Shown here: positions 7,960 to 13,940 of the stretch, piece by piece
How the letters are laid out: each line of letters begins with the position of its first letter
Position numbering within the stretch: the first letter of the stretch is position 1
Assembly: GCA_029935295.1 (NCBI GenBank)
Contig: JAOZKP010000029.1
Location: forward strand, 1-16,556
Direction of reading: 5' to 3'
DNA: 16,556 nt
Source: a bacterium
GTDB taxonomy: Bacteria; Desulfobacterota; Anaeroferrophillalia; Anaeroferrophillales; Tharpellaceae
Position numbers and translations under genes: made by a program
Notes under the pieces: model-generated
Told to the model about the DNA's origin: nothing
Seen by the model: the letters and a program-made list of their open reading frames with translations, nothing else
Databases searched by the model: none

Positions 7960-8682
7960 TTATGATGCCAGCAAATGGACAATTGAAAGACCGGTACAGT
8001 ACTGGCCCGGAAAAACCGCATGCAACCGCCCTAACAGAGATCTGACTTGCAACGGACCTTCATGCCCAGGGGTCCCGCTCTCTTTAATCCGGGCACAGGT
8101 GTAATCTAAGTCGAGGAATTCACGCTCACTTTTGCAAAGCGTGACCAGGTGGACAATTCCTAAGCGTTTTTGCGCCCGAGGGACAACTCGGTCAACCATC
8201 TCCGCCAAATCCGTAACCATAAAAAATTCACCGTTTAGTTCAACCAGTAAATCTTCCAGTTCCTGACGTGACAGCGTTGGATTAAAACGCTTCTGCAAGA
8301 CGTGATACTCTTTTTTACCGATAACCAGGGCGCCAATTCCGCCGGTTGGCAGATCGCTGCAGGGTGAACTCGCAAACGGCAGAAAAAAAGATATCTGATT
8401 CCAGAGCTTTGAATTATCCACCGGAAACAGCCGCAGATCCCGGGTCGGCACGGGCTGGAAAAGAATTTCAACTGTAAGTTTCTGAACAAAAAAAGCCGCG
8501 GCATAAATCTCAAGCCGGGACCTGGCCGCGCTGACATTCTGACTGGCAGTCGCTTCCTCGGGCATGGTAATCTGCAACAGGTTATTGTTTTTCCGGCTGG
8601 CACCAATCAGATAATCGAGTGATTTTCCGAGAAAAGGATCACGATAGTTGACATAGCCCAAAAAACCGCCGATGGTTGCCAT
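7960..8682 (-). CDS. Unrecognised 240-residue soluble protein in the corrinoid operon
   Basis: I do not recognise this family. The start overlaps the cobO stop by one base (TAATG), so it is almost certainly co-translated with the adenosyltransferase. No signal peptide, membrane helix, P-loop or clear nucleotide site is seen. Features: a glycine-rich start (MATIGGFLGY), a PTGGIGALVIG turn at 112-122, an acidic helix-like stretch at 136-168 (ELEDLLVELNGEFF then DLAEMVDRVV), and a C-terminal GHEGPLQVRSLLGRLHAVFP at 206-225 that looks like a conserved block. Cysteines stand at 108, 183, 196 and 229. Position between cobO and btuF suggests a role in corrinoid handling, such as trafficking, remodelling or regulation, but that is context only. 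Confidence 0.85.
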   Translation of the reverse strand: MATIGGFLGYVNYRDPFLGKSLDYLIGASRKNNNLLQITMPEEATASQNVSAARSRLEIYAAAFFVQKLTVEILFQPVPTRDLRLFPVDNSKLWNQISFFLPFASSPCSDLPTGGIGALVIGKKEYHVLQKRFNPTLSRQELEDLLVELNGEFFMVTDLAEMVDRVVPRAQKRLGIVHLVTLCKSEREFLDLDYTCARIKESGTPGHEGPLQVRSLLGRLHAVFPGQYCTGLSIVHLLAS

Positions 8683-9227
8683 TAGAATTCTATTCCGCGC
8701 TGGGCTTTGATGCCTTTTTGATAAGGATGTTTGATCTCCCGCATCTCGGTTACAAGATCGGCCATTTCAATGATTTTTTCATGAGCATCACGACCGGTCA
8801 GAATAACATGCAGACGATGCGGCTTCCGGGATAATGTTTCCAGCACCATTTCAACCGGCAGAAGTCCGTAACTTAACGCGTAATTGACTTCATCACAAAC
8901 AACCAGATCATACTCATCACTCAAGATCTTTTCTGCACATTTGGCCCAGGTTTTTTCTGCCAGAGCACAATCCTCAGGAGCCGGTTTGCCATCACCGAGT
9001 TTCAGAAAACCGTGCCCCATCGGCTCTAGTGAAAAATTGGTAAATTTTTCCGCTGCATTCAACTCGCCGTAACGCCAGCCGCCTTTAATAAACTGAATCA
9101 TGGCAACCTTGAAACCCTGCCCCAGAGCCCGGAATACCGTCCCCAAAGCCGCAGTAGTTTTCCCTTTACCATTACCGGTATTCACAATAATCAAACCGTG
9201 ACGTTTGTTATTATCCGCATCTGTCAT
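8682..9227 (-). CDS. cobO: Corrinoid adenosyltransferase CobO/BtuR
   Basis: Transfers the adenosyl group of ATP to cob(I)yrinic acid a,c-diamide or cobalamin, giving the adenosylated corrinoid used by cobyric acid synthase and by AdoCbl enzymes; cytoplasmic. It is 181 residues, within family length. The N-terminal P-loop of this family is plain at 18-25 (GNGKGKTT). MIQFIKGGWRYGE follows at 43-55, then the Asp-Glu pair in VVCDEVNYAL (112-113), LTGRDAH at 143-149 and the C-terminal family ending HPYQKGIKAQRGIEF. ATG start at 9227, preceded by GGAG at a 7-base spacing. It lies 39 bases after cysK and overlaps the next gene by one base. Specificity for salvage versus de novo intermediates cannot be told from sequence. 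Confidence 0.96.
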   Translation of the reverse strand: MTDADNNKRHGLIIVNTGNGKGKTTAALGTVFRALGQGFKVAMIQFIKGGWRYGELNAAEKFTNFSLEPMGHGFLKLGDGKPAPEDCALAEKTWAKCAEKILSDEYDLVVCDEVNYALSYGLLPVEMVLETLSRKPHRLHVILTGRDAHEKIIEMADLVTEMREIKHPYQKGIKAQRGIEF

Positions 9228-9266
9228 AAGAGATCTCCAAAATAATTAATTTCCAGTTATTTTTCA

Positions 9267-10196
9267 TCAGGATTCATTGACAAAAATCCAGCTTGAGAGA
9301 TAACGCTCGCCGCTATCGGGAAAGATGACAACTATCAGTTTGCCGCGATTTTCCTGGCGCTGCCCGATCTGCAGAGCCGCCAAGGCCGCTGCCGCTGATG
9401 AGATTCCAACTAAAACCCCTTCAGTCCGGGCCAGCTGCCGGGCCATTGCCGCCGCATCTTCAGATGAAATTGTTAAAATTTCATCTATTATGTCAGTATT
9501 TAGAACTTCGGGTACAAAACCGGCACCAATCCCCTGAATTCGATGCGGCCCCGCAGGCTCTCCTGATAAAACTGCAGACTCCTCCGGTTCGACCGCGATA
9601 ATCTTAATCGCAGAATTCTTTTCCTGCAACCCTTCAGCGCAACCCGTAATCGTGCCACCGGTGCCAATTCCGGCAACCAGAATATCAACCTTACCTTCAG
9701 TATCATCCCAAATCTCCCGGGCAGTCGTCCGCCGGTGGATTTCAGGGTTGGCTTTATTAGCAAACTGCTGCGGCATAAAGCTGCCCGGAGTTTGCTGCTG
9801 AATCTCTGCGGCCTCACTGATTGCCCCGTTCATGCCGGCAAATCCCGGGGTTAAAACTAATTCAGCCCCTAAAGTCCGCAGAAGATTGCGCCGCTCAAGA
9901 CTCATCGTATCCGGCATCGTCAGAATCAACCGATAGCCCCGGTTGGCGGCAACAAAAGCCAAGCCAATTCCCGTGTTACCGCTGGTCGGCTCAATAATCA
10001 CCCCGCCCGGCAGCAAATCTCCGGACTCTTCCGCGGCATCAATCATCGCCACGGCGATCCGATCTTTAACGCTTGACAAGGGATTAAAATATTCAAGTTT
10101 GGCAACAATCTCAGCCCCGCTCTCAGCTGACAACGAAGCAATTCTTAAAAGAGGCGTATTCCCAATCAGATCGGTTAAATTATCGGCAATATTCAT
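9267..10196 (-). CDS. cysK: Cysteine synthase (O-acetylserine sulfhydrylase), CysK/CysM family
   Basis: PLP enzyme forming L-cysteine from O-acetylserine and sulfide in the cytoplasm. It is 309 residues, typical length. The N-terminal block LIGNTPLLRI is at 10-19, the PLP-lysine Lys44 in NPLSSVKDR, the substrate loop TSGNTG at 71-76, the phosphate-binding GTGGT at 178-182, IQGIGAGFVP further on, and the cofactor-contacting serine in FPDSGERYLS near the C-terminus. The ATG at 10196 is preceded by a strong GAGGAGAG. It lies 48 bases after the small acidic gene and 39 bases before cobO, on the same strand. Related cystathionine beta-synthase-type or CysM enzymes share these motifs, so the sulfur donor is inferred. 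Its link with corrinoid genes is unexplained. Confidence 0.95.
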   Translation of the reverse strand: MNIADNLTDLIGNTPLLRIASLSAESGAEIVAKLEYFNPLSSVKDRIAVAMIDAAEESGDLLPGGVIIEPTSGNTGIGLAFVAANRGYRLILTMPDTMSLERRNLLRTLGAELVLTPGFAGMNGAISEAAEIQQQTPGSFMPQQFANKANPEIHRRTTAREIWDDTEGKVDILVAGIGTGGTITGCAEGLQEKNSAIKIIAVEPEESAVLSGEPAGPHRIQGIGAGFVPEVLNTDIIDEILTISSEDAAAMARQLARTEGVLVGISSAAAALAALQIGQRQENRGKLIVVIFPDSGERYLSSWIFVNES

Positions 10197-10244
10197 AACG
10201 CTCTCCTCTATTTAAAGTCTATTTTCTCACGACAAAATCAACAT

Positions 10245-10610
10245 TTAACGCCCGGGAAGAATTATTCCGGAGTTACTAACCCCCATCTCTTTGCGTTTCT
10301 GTTCAAGCTGCATCTCCTTAATCTTCTCAACCATTTCCGCTAGAGCCTGACGCATGGCATCCGGAAAAACTGCTAATGCCTCTTCCAGATTATTTGCCTC
10401 CAAAGGCGCTTGCAGCGGCACAGGGCCTTCCGGCGACATTAGCTGAGTGTTACCAATATAAATCGGAGTCCGACTTTCATCATCGCTGCCGTCAAGTTTT
10501 ATCGGAACCATAATCTTGATCGCGGCAACCTTCAAATCTGTGATTGTCTCTTCCCGGTAAAGATTACTGCTGTCAGGCTTAAAATCTGTTTTTTCTTCAT
10601 TAGCACTCAT
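10245..10610 (-). CDS. Small acidic cytoplasmic protein, conserved-looking, unknown function
   Basis: A 121-residue soluble, acidic protein with no signal peptide or membrane segment. Order of parts: a disordered charged start (1-18), YREETITDLKVAAIKIMVPI at about 19-38, IYIGNTQLMSPEGPVPLQAPLEA with a Gly/Pro turn, then a helical segment NLEEALAVFPDAMRQALAEM continuing through VEKIKEMQLEQKRKE. I recall similar unnamed proteins annotated simply as cytoplasmic protein in deltaproteobacteria, but cannot confirm this. I chose the ATG at 10610 rather than the in-frame ATG at 10640: GGAG lies 6 bases before it, and a TATAAT at 10643-10648 would start transcription at about 10636, after the longer start. 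It appears to be the first gene of the unit leading into cysK and the corrinoid genes. Confidence 0.8.
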   Translation of the reverse strand: MSANEEKTDFKPDSSNLYREETITDLKVAAIKIMVPIKLDGSDDESRTPIYIGNTQLMSPEGPVPLQAPLEANNLEEALAVFPDAMRQALAEMVEKIKEMQLEQKRKEMGVSNSGIILPGR

Positions 10611-10616
10611 GTTAAA

Positions 10617-10620
10617 CTCC
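10617..10620 (-). promoter_or_regulatory. Ribosome binding site that fixes the start of the small acidic protein
   Basis: GGAG on the minus strand, 6 bases before the ATG at 10610. The alternative in-frame ATG at 10640 has no such site. Confidence 0.65.
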
Positions 10621-10642
10621 AAACGTAGAATTGTTAGCAAAA

Positions 10643-10648
10643 ATTATA
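10643..10648 (-). promoter_or_regulatory. Candidate -10 element driving the cysK-corrinoid run
   Basis: A perfect TATAAT on the minus strand, giving a start at about 10636 and a leader of roughly 26 bases before the ATG at 10610. No good -35 hexamer lies 16-18 bases upstream, so an activator may be needed. No other strong promoter is obvious before the minus-strand genes down to 3352, although local promoters cannot be excluded. Confidence 0.4.
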
Positions 10649-10691
10649 AGATTGTGATCTGACGAAAACTCATCAATAAAAATTAATCCGG

Positions 10692-10721
10692 TTGACACAG
10701 ATGATAAAATAACTGTAACTA
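10692..10721 (+). promoter_or_regulatory. Candidate promoter for the GIY-YIG gene
   Basis: TTGACA at 10692-10697 is a perfect -35 match. TAACTA at 10716-10721 lies 18 bases further on as a modest -10. The resulting leader would be about 90 bases. It sits in the same 206-base divergent gap as the minus-strand TATAAT, so the two transcripts would diverge. Confidence 0.35.
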
Positions 10722-10806
10722 TTAAGCTACAAACACAAACAATTTTGCCTATTAACCGGCGAGCCGTTGTTATCACAGCCGCTGGCCGCTGTCCAGAAGA
10801 CATTTT

Positions 10807-10812
10807 AAGGAA
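10807..10812 (+). promoter_or_regulatory. Ribosome binding site supporting the GIY-YIG start at 10817
   Basis: AAGGAA lies 4 bases before the ATG at 10817. The only longer in-frame start is a TTG at 10745 that would add 24 residues unlike the family. Confidence 0.6.
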
Positions 10813-10816
10813 TTGC

Positions 10817-11080
10817 ATGAAAAACTGGCAGGTTTATATCTTGCGCTGCGGCGATGATACCTTTTATACCGGGATCACCAACGATCTCGAAAAACGCATC
10901 CAGACCCACAACGAAAAACGCGGTGCCCGCTATACCCGTTCGCGCCTGCCGGTTACTTTGGTCTTCCAGGAGGAATCAACTTCCAGAAGCGCTGCCAGCC
11001 AGCGGGAAATAGTGATAAAAAAATTGACCCGCGCCCAAAAGATGTCGCTAATCGCCGATCAGCAGGAGACTTGCAAATAG
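10817..11080 (+). CDS. Small GIY-YIG nuclease-superfamily protein (YhbQ/UPF0213 type)
   Basis: An 87-residue single-domain protein of the GIY-YIG superfamily, the YhbQ-like group. Members share the nuclease fold, but their cellular role, probably in DNA processing or repair, is uncertain. The two short signature motifs appear as Tyr7-Ile-Leu and Tyr17-Thr-Gly. The expected catalytic-site residues are present: Arg27 and His31 in LEKRIQTHN, and Glu64 in SQREIVIKKLTR. GARYTRSRLPVTLVF in between is typical of the group. The start at 10817 gives the usual length, with Trp-Gln-Val-Tyr beginning the first strand. It stands alone on the plus strand and is convergent with mnmA, their stops only 15 bases apart. 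Confidence 0.92.
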   Translation: MKNWQVYILRCGDDTFYTGITNDLEKRIQTHNEKRGARYTRSRLPVTLVFQEESTSRSAASQREIVIKKLTRAQKMSLIADQQETCK

Positions 11081-11095
11081 GCACTGTTTCACAAC

Positions 11096-12142
11096 TCAAT
11101 CAGAGCAGATAAATCCCCCGCCTAAAAGCTGTTCACCTTGAAAGAAAGCCGCGCCCTGGCCCGGGGTTATGGCAAATTGCGGAGTTACAAATTCAATTTC
11201 CAGAAGATCATCAGCCAAAACCTGTAAAGTTGCAGGAGCAGGCTGATGGTTGTAGCGAATCTGACATTCAATACTCTGGTTTTTAACCGACATATCAGTC
11301 AACCAGTTAATATTGCTGACCCTGAATTTCGTACTATAAACACTCTCACGTTCACCCACCAACAGACGGTTATTTTCATAATCCAACCGGACAACATAGA
11401 GCGGTACCGAATGGGCAATCCCCATACCTTTACGTTGACCGACTGTGTAATTCTGCAAGCCGGCATGTTCCCCCAGAACTTTACCATTAATATCGACAAT
11501 CTCACCCGGCCTGCCTACCTCGCCACGACTCTGCATGAACTCCTGATACTTTTCACCATTCAAAAAACAGAGCTCCTGACTTTCGCGATAATTTTCAAGT
11601 TCATAACCGGCTGCGGACGCCAGAGCAACTGCAGCTTTTTTGTTGATTTCTCCCAAGGGAAAAAGAGAACGTTTAAGAATATTATCCGCCACAGAAAAAA
11701 GAAAATAGCTCTGATCTTTATGCAAATCACCAGCCTTATAATAGCCTCCGTCACGTCCCGCGAGAAAATAGTGACCAGTAGCTATTTTCTCAATCTGCAA
11801 GCGCTCGGCGACAGCCACAAGACCGGCAAATTTAACCGATGCATTACAACGAATACAAGGGTTGGGAGTTTGGGCCCGGCTGTAGGATTCAAGCAGATAG
11901 TCAACCACTTTTTCGTTAAAGATATTGGCCACCGGTTCAACCAGCAACTCAAGACCAAGGCGATCTGTCATCTTTGCCGCCCTGGACAAAAGAAAATCAC
12001 GCCCCGGGCCGCCCATATCCAGAACTACCGGGATCACCTGATAACCATCCTGCGCCAACAGAACCGCCGCTGCGGCACTGTCAACCCCGCCGCTGAAACC
12101 TAAGATTACCCGCTTTTTATTATTCATTACTCCAACATACAT
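11096..12142 (-). CDS. mnmA: MnmA (TrmU), tRNA-specific 2-thiouridylase
   Basis: ATP-dependent enzyme that thiolates position 2 of wobble uridine 34 in tRNAs for Lys, Glu and Gln, taking sulfur from a relay or cysteine desulfurase. It is 348 residues, normal. The PP-loop SGGVDSA is at 17-23, the nucleophile Cys99 in NPCIRCN (94-100), ATGHYF at 121-126, the KDQSYFLF substrate-binding stretch at 142-149, the persulfide Cys192 in ELCFLNG, and the C-terminal domain from about 210 with YTVGQRKGMGI. The segment between the PP-loop and Cys99 is rather short. Two starts are possible: ATG at 12142 with no ribosome site, and ATG at 12127 (343 residues) with GGAG only 2 bases before it. It is divergent from the hydantoinase gene. 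Confidence 0.96.
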   Translation of the reverse strand: MYVGVMNNKKRVILGFSGGVDSAAAAVLLAQDGYQVIPVVLDMGGPGRDFLLSRAAKMTDRLGLELLVEPVANIFNEKVVDYLLESYSRAQTPNPCIRCNASVKFAGLVAVAERLQIEKIATGHYFLAGRDGGYYKAGDLHKDQSYFLFSVADNILKRSLFPLGEINKKAAVALASAAGYELENYRESQELCFLNGEKYQEFMQSRGEVGRPGEIVDINGKVLGEHAGLQNYTVGQRKGMGIAHSVPLYVVRLDYENNRLLVGERESVYSTKFRVSNINWLTDMSVKNQSIECQIRYNHQPAPATLQVLADDLLEIEFVTPQFAITPGQGAAFFQGEQLLGGGFICSD

Positions 12143-12207
12143 TAATCCGGAAAAAATCGCGACATTAAACTGGACGTAATAGTTCAGTTTATGCTATCCA
12201 AGAAAAG

Positions 12208-12222
12208 AGAAAAATGCAAATT
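12208..12222 (+). repeat. Copy 3 of the repeated word, upstream of the hydantoinase gene
   Basis: AGAAAAATGCAAATT on the plus strand, identical over 15 bases to the copy before mnmG. It sits 32 bases before the start of the downstream gene. Its internal ATG opens a 6-residue ORF (12214-12234, starting Met-Gln-Ile) that ends 7 bases before the GGAG ribosome site. Confidence 0.5.
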
Positions 12223-12241
12223 CAATTTATTTGAAACAACT

Positions 12242-12245
12242 GGAG
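12242..12245 (+). promoter_or_regulatory. Ribosome binding site supporting the hydantoinase start at 12255
   Basis: GGAG 9 bases before the ATG at 12255. A longer version starting at TTG 12231 would include this site in its coding sequence and would add residues before the conserved LLGIDVGGT start. Confidence 0.6.
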
Positions 12246-12254
12246 CTAAATAGT

Positions 12255-13940
12255 ATGTTGCTGGGAATTGATGTTGGCGGCACCCATACCGATGCGGTGA
12301 TTATTGATAAGAATGGTGTAATCGCCAGCGCTAAAGTTGAAACCTGCCAGGAGAACCTGATCGCCTCGATCGATGCCGTGCTGCAGGAGATTTTCGCGAC
12401 CGGGCTTGACCGCTCCATCCGCCGGGTAAATTTAAGCACAACTTTAACTACCAATGCCATCATTGAGGAAAAACTTGAGGAAGTCGGCATTCTCACAACC
12501 TCCGGCCCCGGCCTCATTCCCGCAACCTTTAATTTTGATCTTGGCAAACACTTTCATCTTCTACGCGGCGCAATTGATCACCGCGGCAGCAAGCAGCAGG
12601 AGTTAGATGAAACTGAAGTGCGGGAAGCAATCAAAGAAATCAAGGGAAAAGGGGTTAAAGTTTTCGCTGTGGCCAGTAAATTCTCCTCCCGCAACCCGGA
12701 ATTTGAGGAAACTTTAGCCGCTCAGGCAGCTCCGGTCGCGGACTTTGTCACGATCGGCCACCAGGTTTCAGGCCAGCTCAATTTTCCCCGACGTCTGGCA
12801 ACCGCTTATTACAATGCTGCCGTCTGGCGCCGCTACATTAATTTTACTGATGCAGTTGCCACAAGTTTTACAAAATTTAATCTTAAAGCCCCGCTCAATA
12901 TCCTGAAAGCCGATGGCGGCACGATCGATTTTGCAAATTCACGCAGCAAACCGGTTGAAACCATCCTCTCGGGCCCGGCCGCCAGTGTTATGGGAATTAT
13001 CGCTTTAAGTGCAATCAGTGAAGATGCGATTATTCTCGATATCGGCGGCACTACCACCGATATCGCCATTTTTGCACAGGGAACACCGCTGCTTGATAAA
13101 GACGGCGCCGGTTTTGCCAACCGCAAAACCTCAATCAGAGCCATTAAAACTGCTTCAATCGGCATCGGTGGTGATTCATTGATTACTATTGATGAAAAAG
13201 GTGAAATCAGCGTCGGGCCGCAGCGACAGGGGGCGCCTTTGGCCTTTTCCGGCCCGGCACTAACCCTGATTGACGCCTGTAATGTTAAAGGTCTATGCAG
13301 TTTAGGTGACTCGAAAAAATCGTTTTCCGGCTGCGGCCAGCTAGCGGAAAAAATTTCGCTTGGAGCTTTGCAGCTAGCGGATACTGCACTTACAACCGCC
13401 CTGAAAACAATCCATGAAAAAAGCTTGCAGCTGCTTGACGAGATCAACCAGAAACCGGTCTACACGGTCGCAGAAATCATCCATGGCCAAAAGATAGTGC
13501 CGCAAAAACTCTTTATAATGGGAGCCCCGGCAGATGTTTTAGCCCCGGAATTGGAGAAAATTTTCTCACTTGAAACAATTGTTCCGAAAAATTTCGCAAT
13601 CGCCAATGCCGTCGGTGCGGCTCTAACCCGGCCGACAATGGCGGCTGAACTTTTTGCTGATACCGGTAAAAAGCGGATGTTTATTCCGGCTTTAGACTAC
13701 AAAAAAGAGATCGACAGATCCTACTCTCTGGCTCAGGCTAAAGAGGATCTCATCCGCATTCTCACCGAATATCTCAAAGAAAATCATTATATTGACAAGG
13801 CCGTACCTGAAATTGAGGTAGTCACGGCCGAAGAGTTTAATATGGTTGATGATTACTCTATCAGCAGTAAGTCGATCCGGGTTAGCTGCCAGATCAAGCC
13901 CAGCCTTGAAACTGATTATCTACAAGGGGAGAAAGTATGA
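12255..13940 (+). CDS. Hydantoinase/oxoprolinase-family ATPase, short single-subunit form
   Basis: A 561-residue protein of the hydantoinase A/5-oxoprolinase N-half family, ASKHA-fold enzymes that use ATP to open cyclic amides such as hydantoins or 5-oxoproline. The ATP-binding motif LGIDVGGTHTDAVII begins at residue 3. STTLTTNAIIE (about 61-71) and the second phosphate motif ILDIGGTTTDIAIF at about 260-273 follow; SGPAASVMG and GIGGDSLI are typical. Known HyuA proteins are about 680-700 residues, so the C-terminal part looks reduced. No HyuB partner gene is in the window. The stop overlaps the start of the deacetylase-like gene by 4 bases (ATGA). The substrate is unknown; acetone-carboxylase-type relatives are another possibility. 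Confidence 0.88.
   Translation: MLLGIDVGGTHTDAVIIDKNGVIASAKVETCQENLIASIDAVLQEIFATGLDRSIRRVNLSTTLTTNAIIEEKLEEVGILTTSGPGLIPATFNFDLGKHFHLLRGAIDHRGSKQQELDETEVREAIKEIKGKGVKVFAVASKFSSRNPEFEETLAAQAAPVADFVTIGHQVSGQLNFPRRLATAYYNAAVWRRYINFTDAVATSFTKFNLKAPLNILKADGGTIDFANSRSKPVETILSGPAASVMGIIALSAISEDAIILDIGGTTTDIAIFAQGTPLLDKDGAGFANRKTSIRAIKTASIGIGGDSLITIDEKGEISVGPQRQGAPLAFSGPALTLIDACNVKGLCSLGDSKKSFSGCGQLAEKISLGALQLADTALTTALKTIHEKSLQLLDEINQKPVYTVAEIIHGQKIVPQKLFIMGAPADVLAPELEKIFSLETIVPKNFAIANAVGAALTRPTMAAELFADTGKKRMFIPALDYKKEIDRSYSLAQAKEDLIRILTEYLKENHYIDKAVPEIEVVTAEEFNMVDDYSISSKSIRVSCQIKPSLETDYLQGEKV

Noticed and set aside
9228..9266. Cobalamin riboswitch before cobO
   Set aside because: The gap is 39 bases, far too short, and no B12-box sequence is seen.
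10752..10768. CGGC-GA-GCCG hairpin in the GIY-YIG leader
   Set aside because: The two-base loop is too small for a stable hairpin.
11246..12103. A 285-codon open frame on the plus strand opposite mnmA
   Set aside because: It is antisense to a gene with all MnmA catalytic motifs, has no ribosome site and shows no recognisable domain; the frame is a codon-usage shadow.
12833..13447. A 204-codon open frame antisense to the hydantoinase gene
   Set aside because: The opposite strand carries clear ATPase motifs; the antisense product is serine-rich, without domain features.
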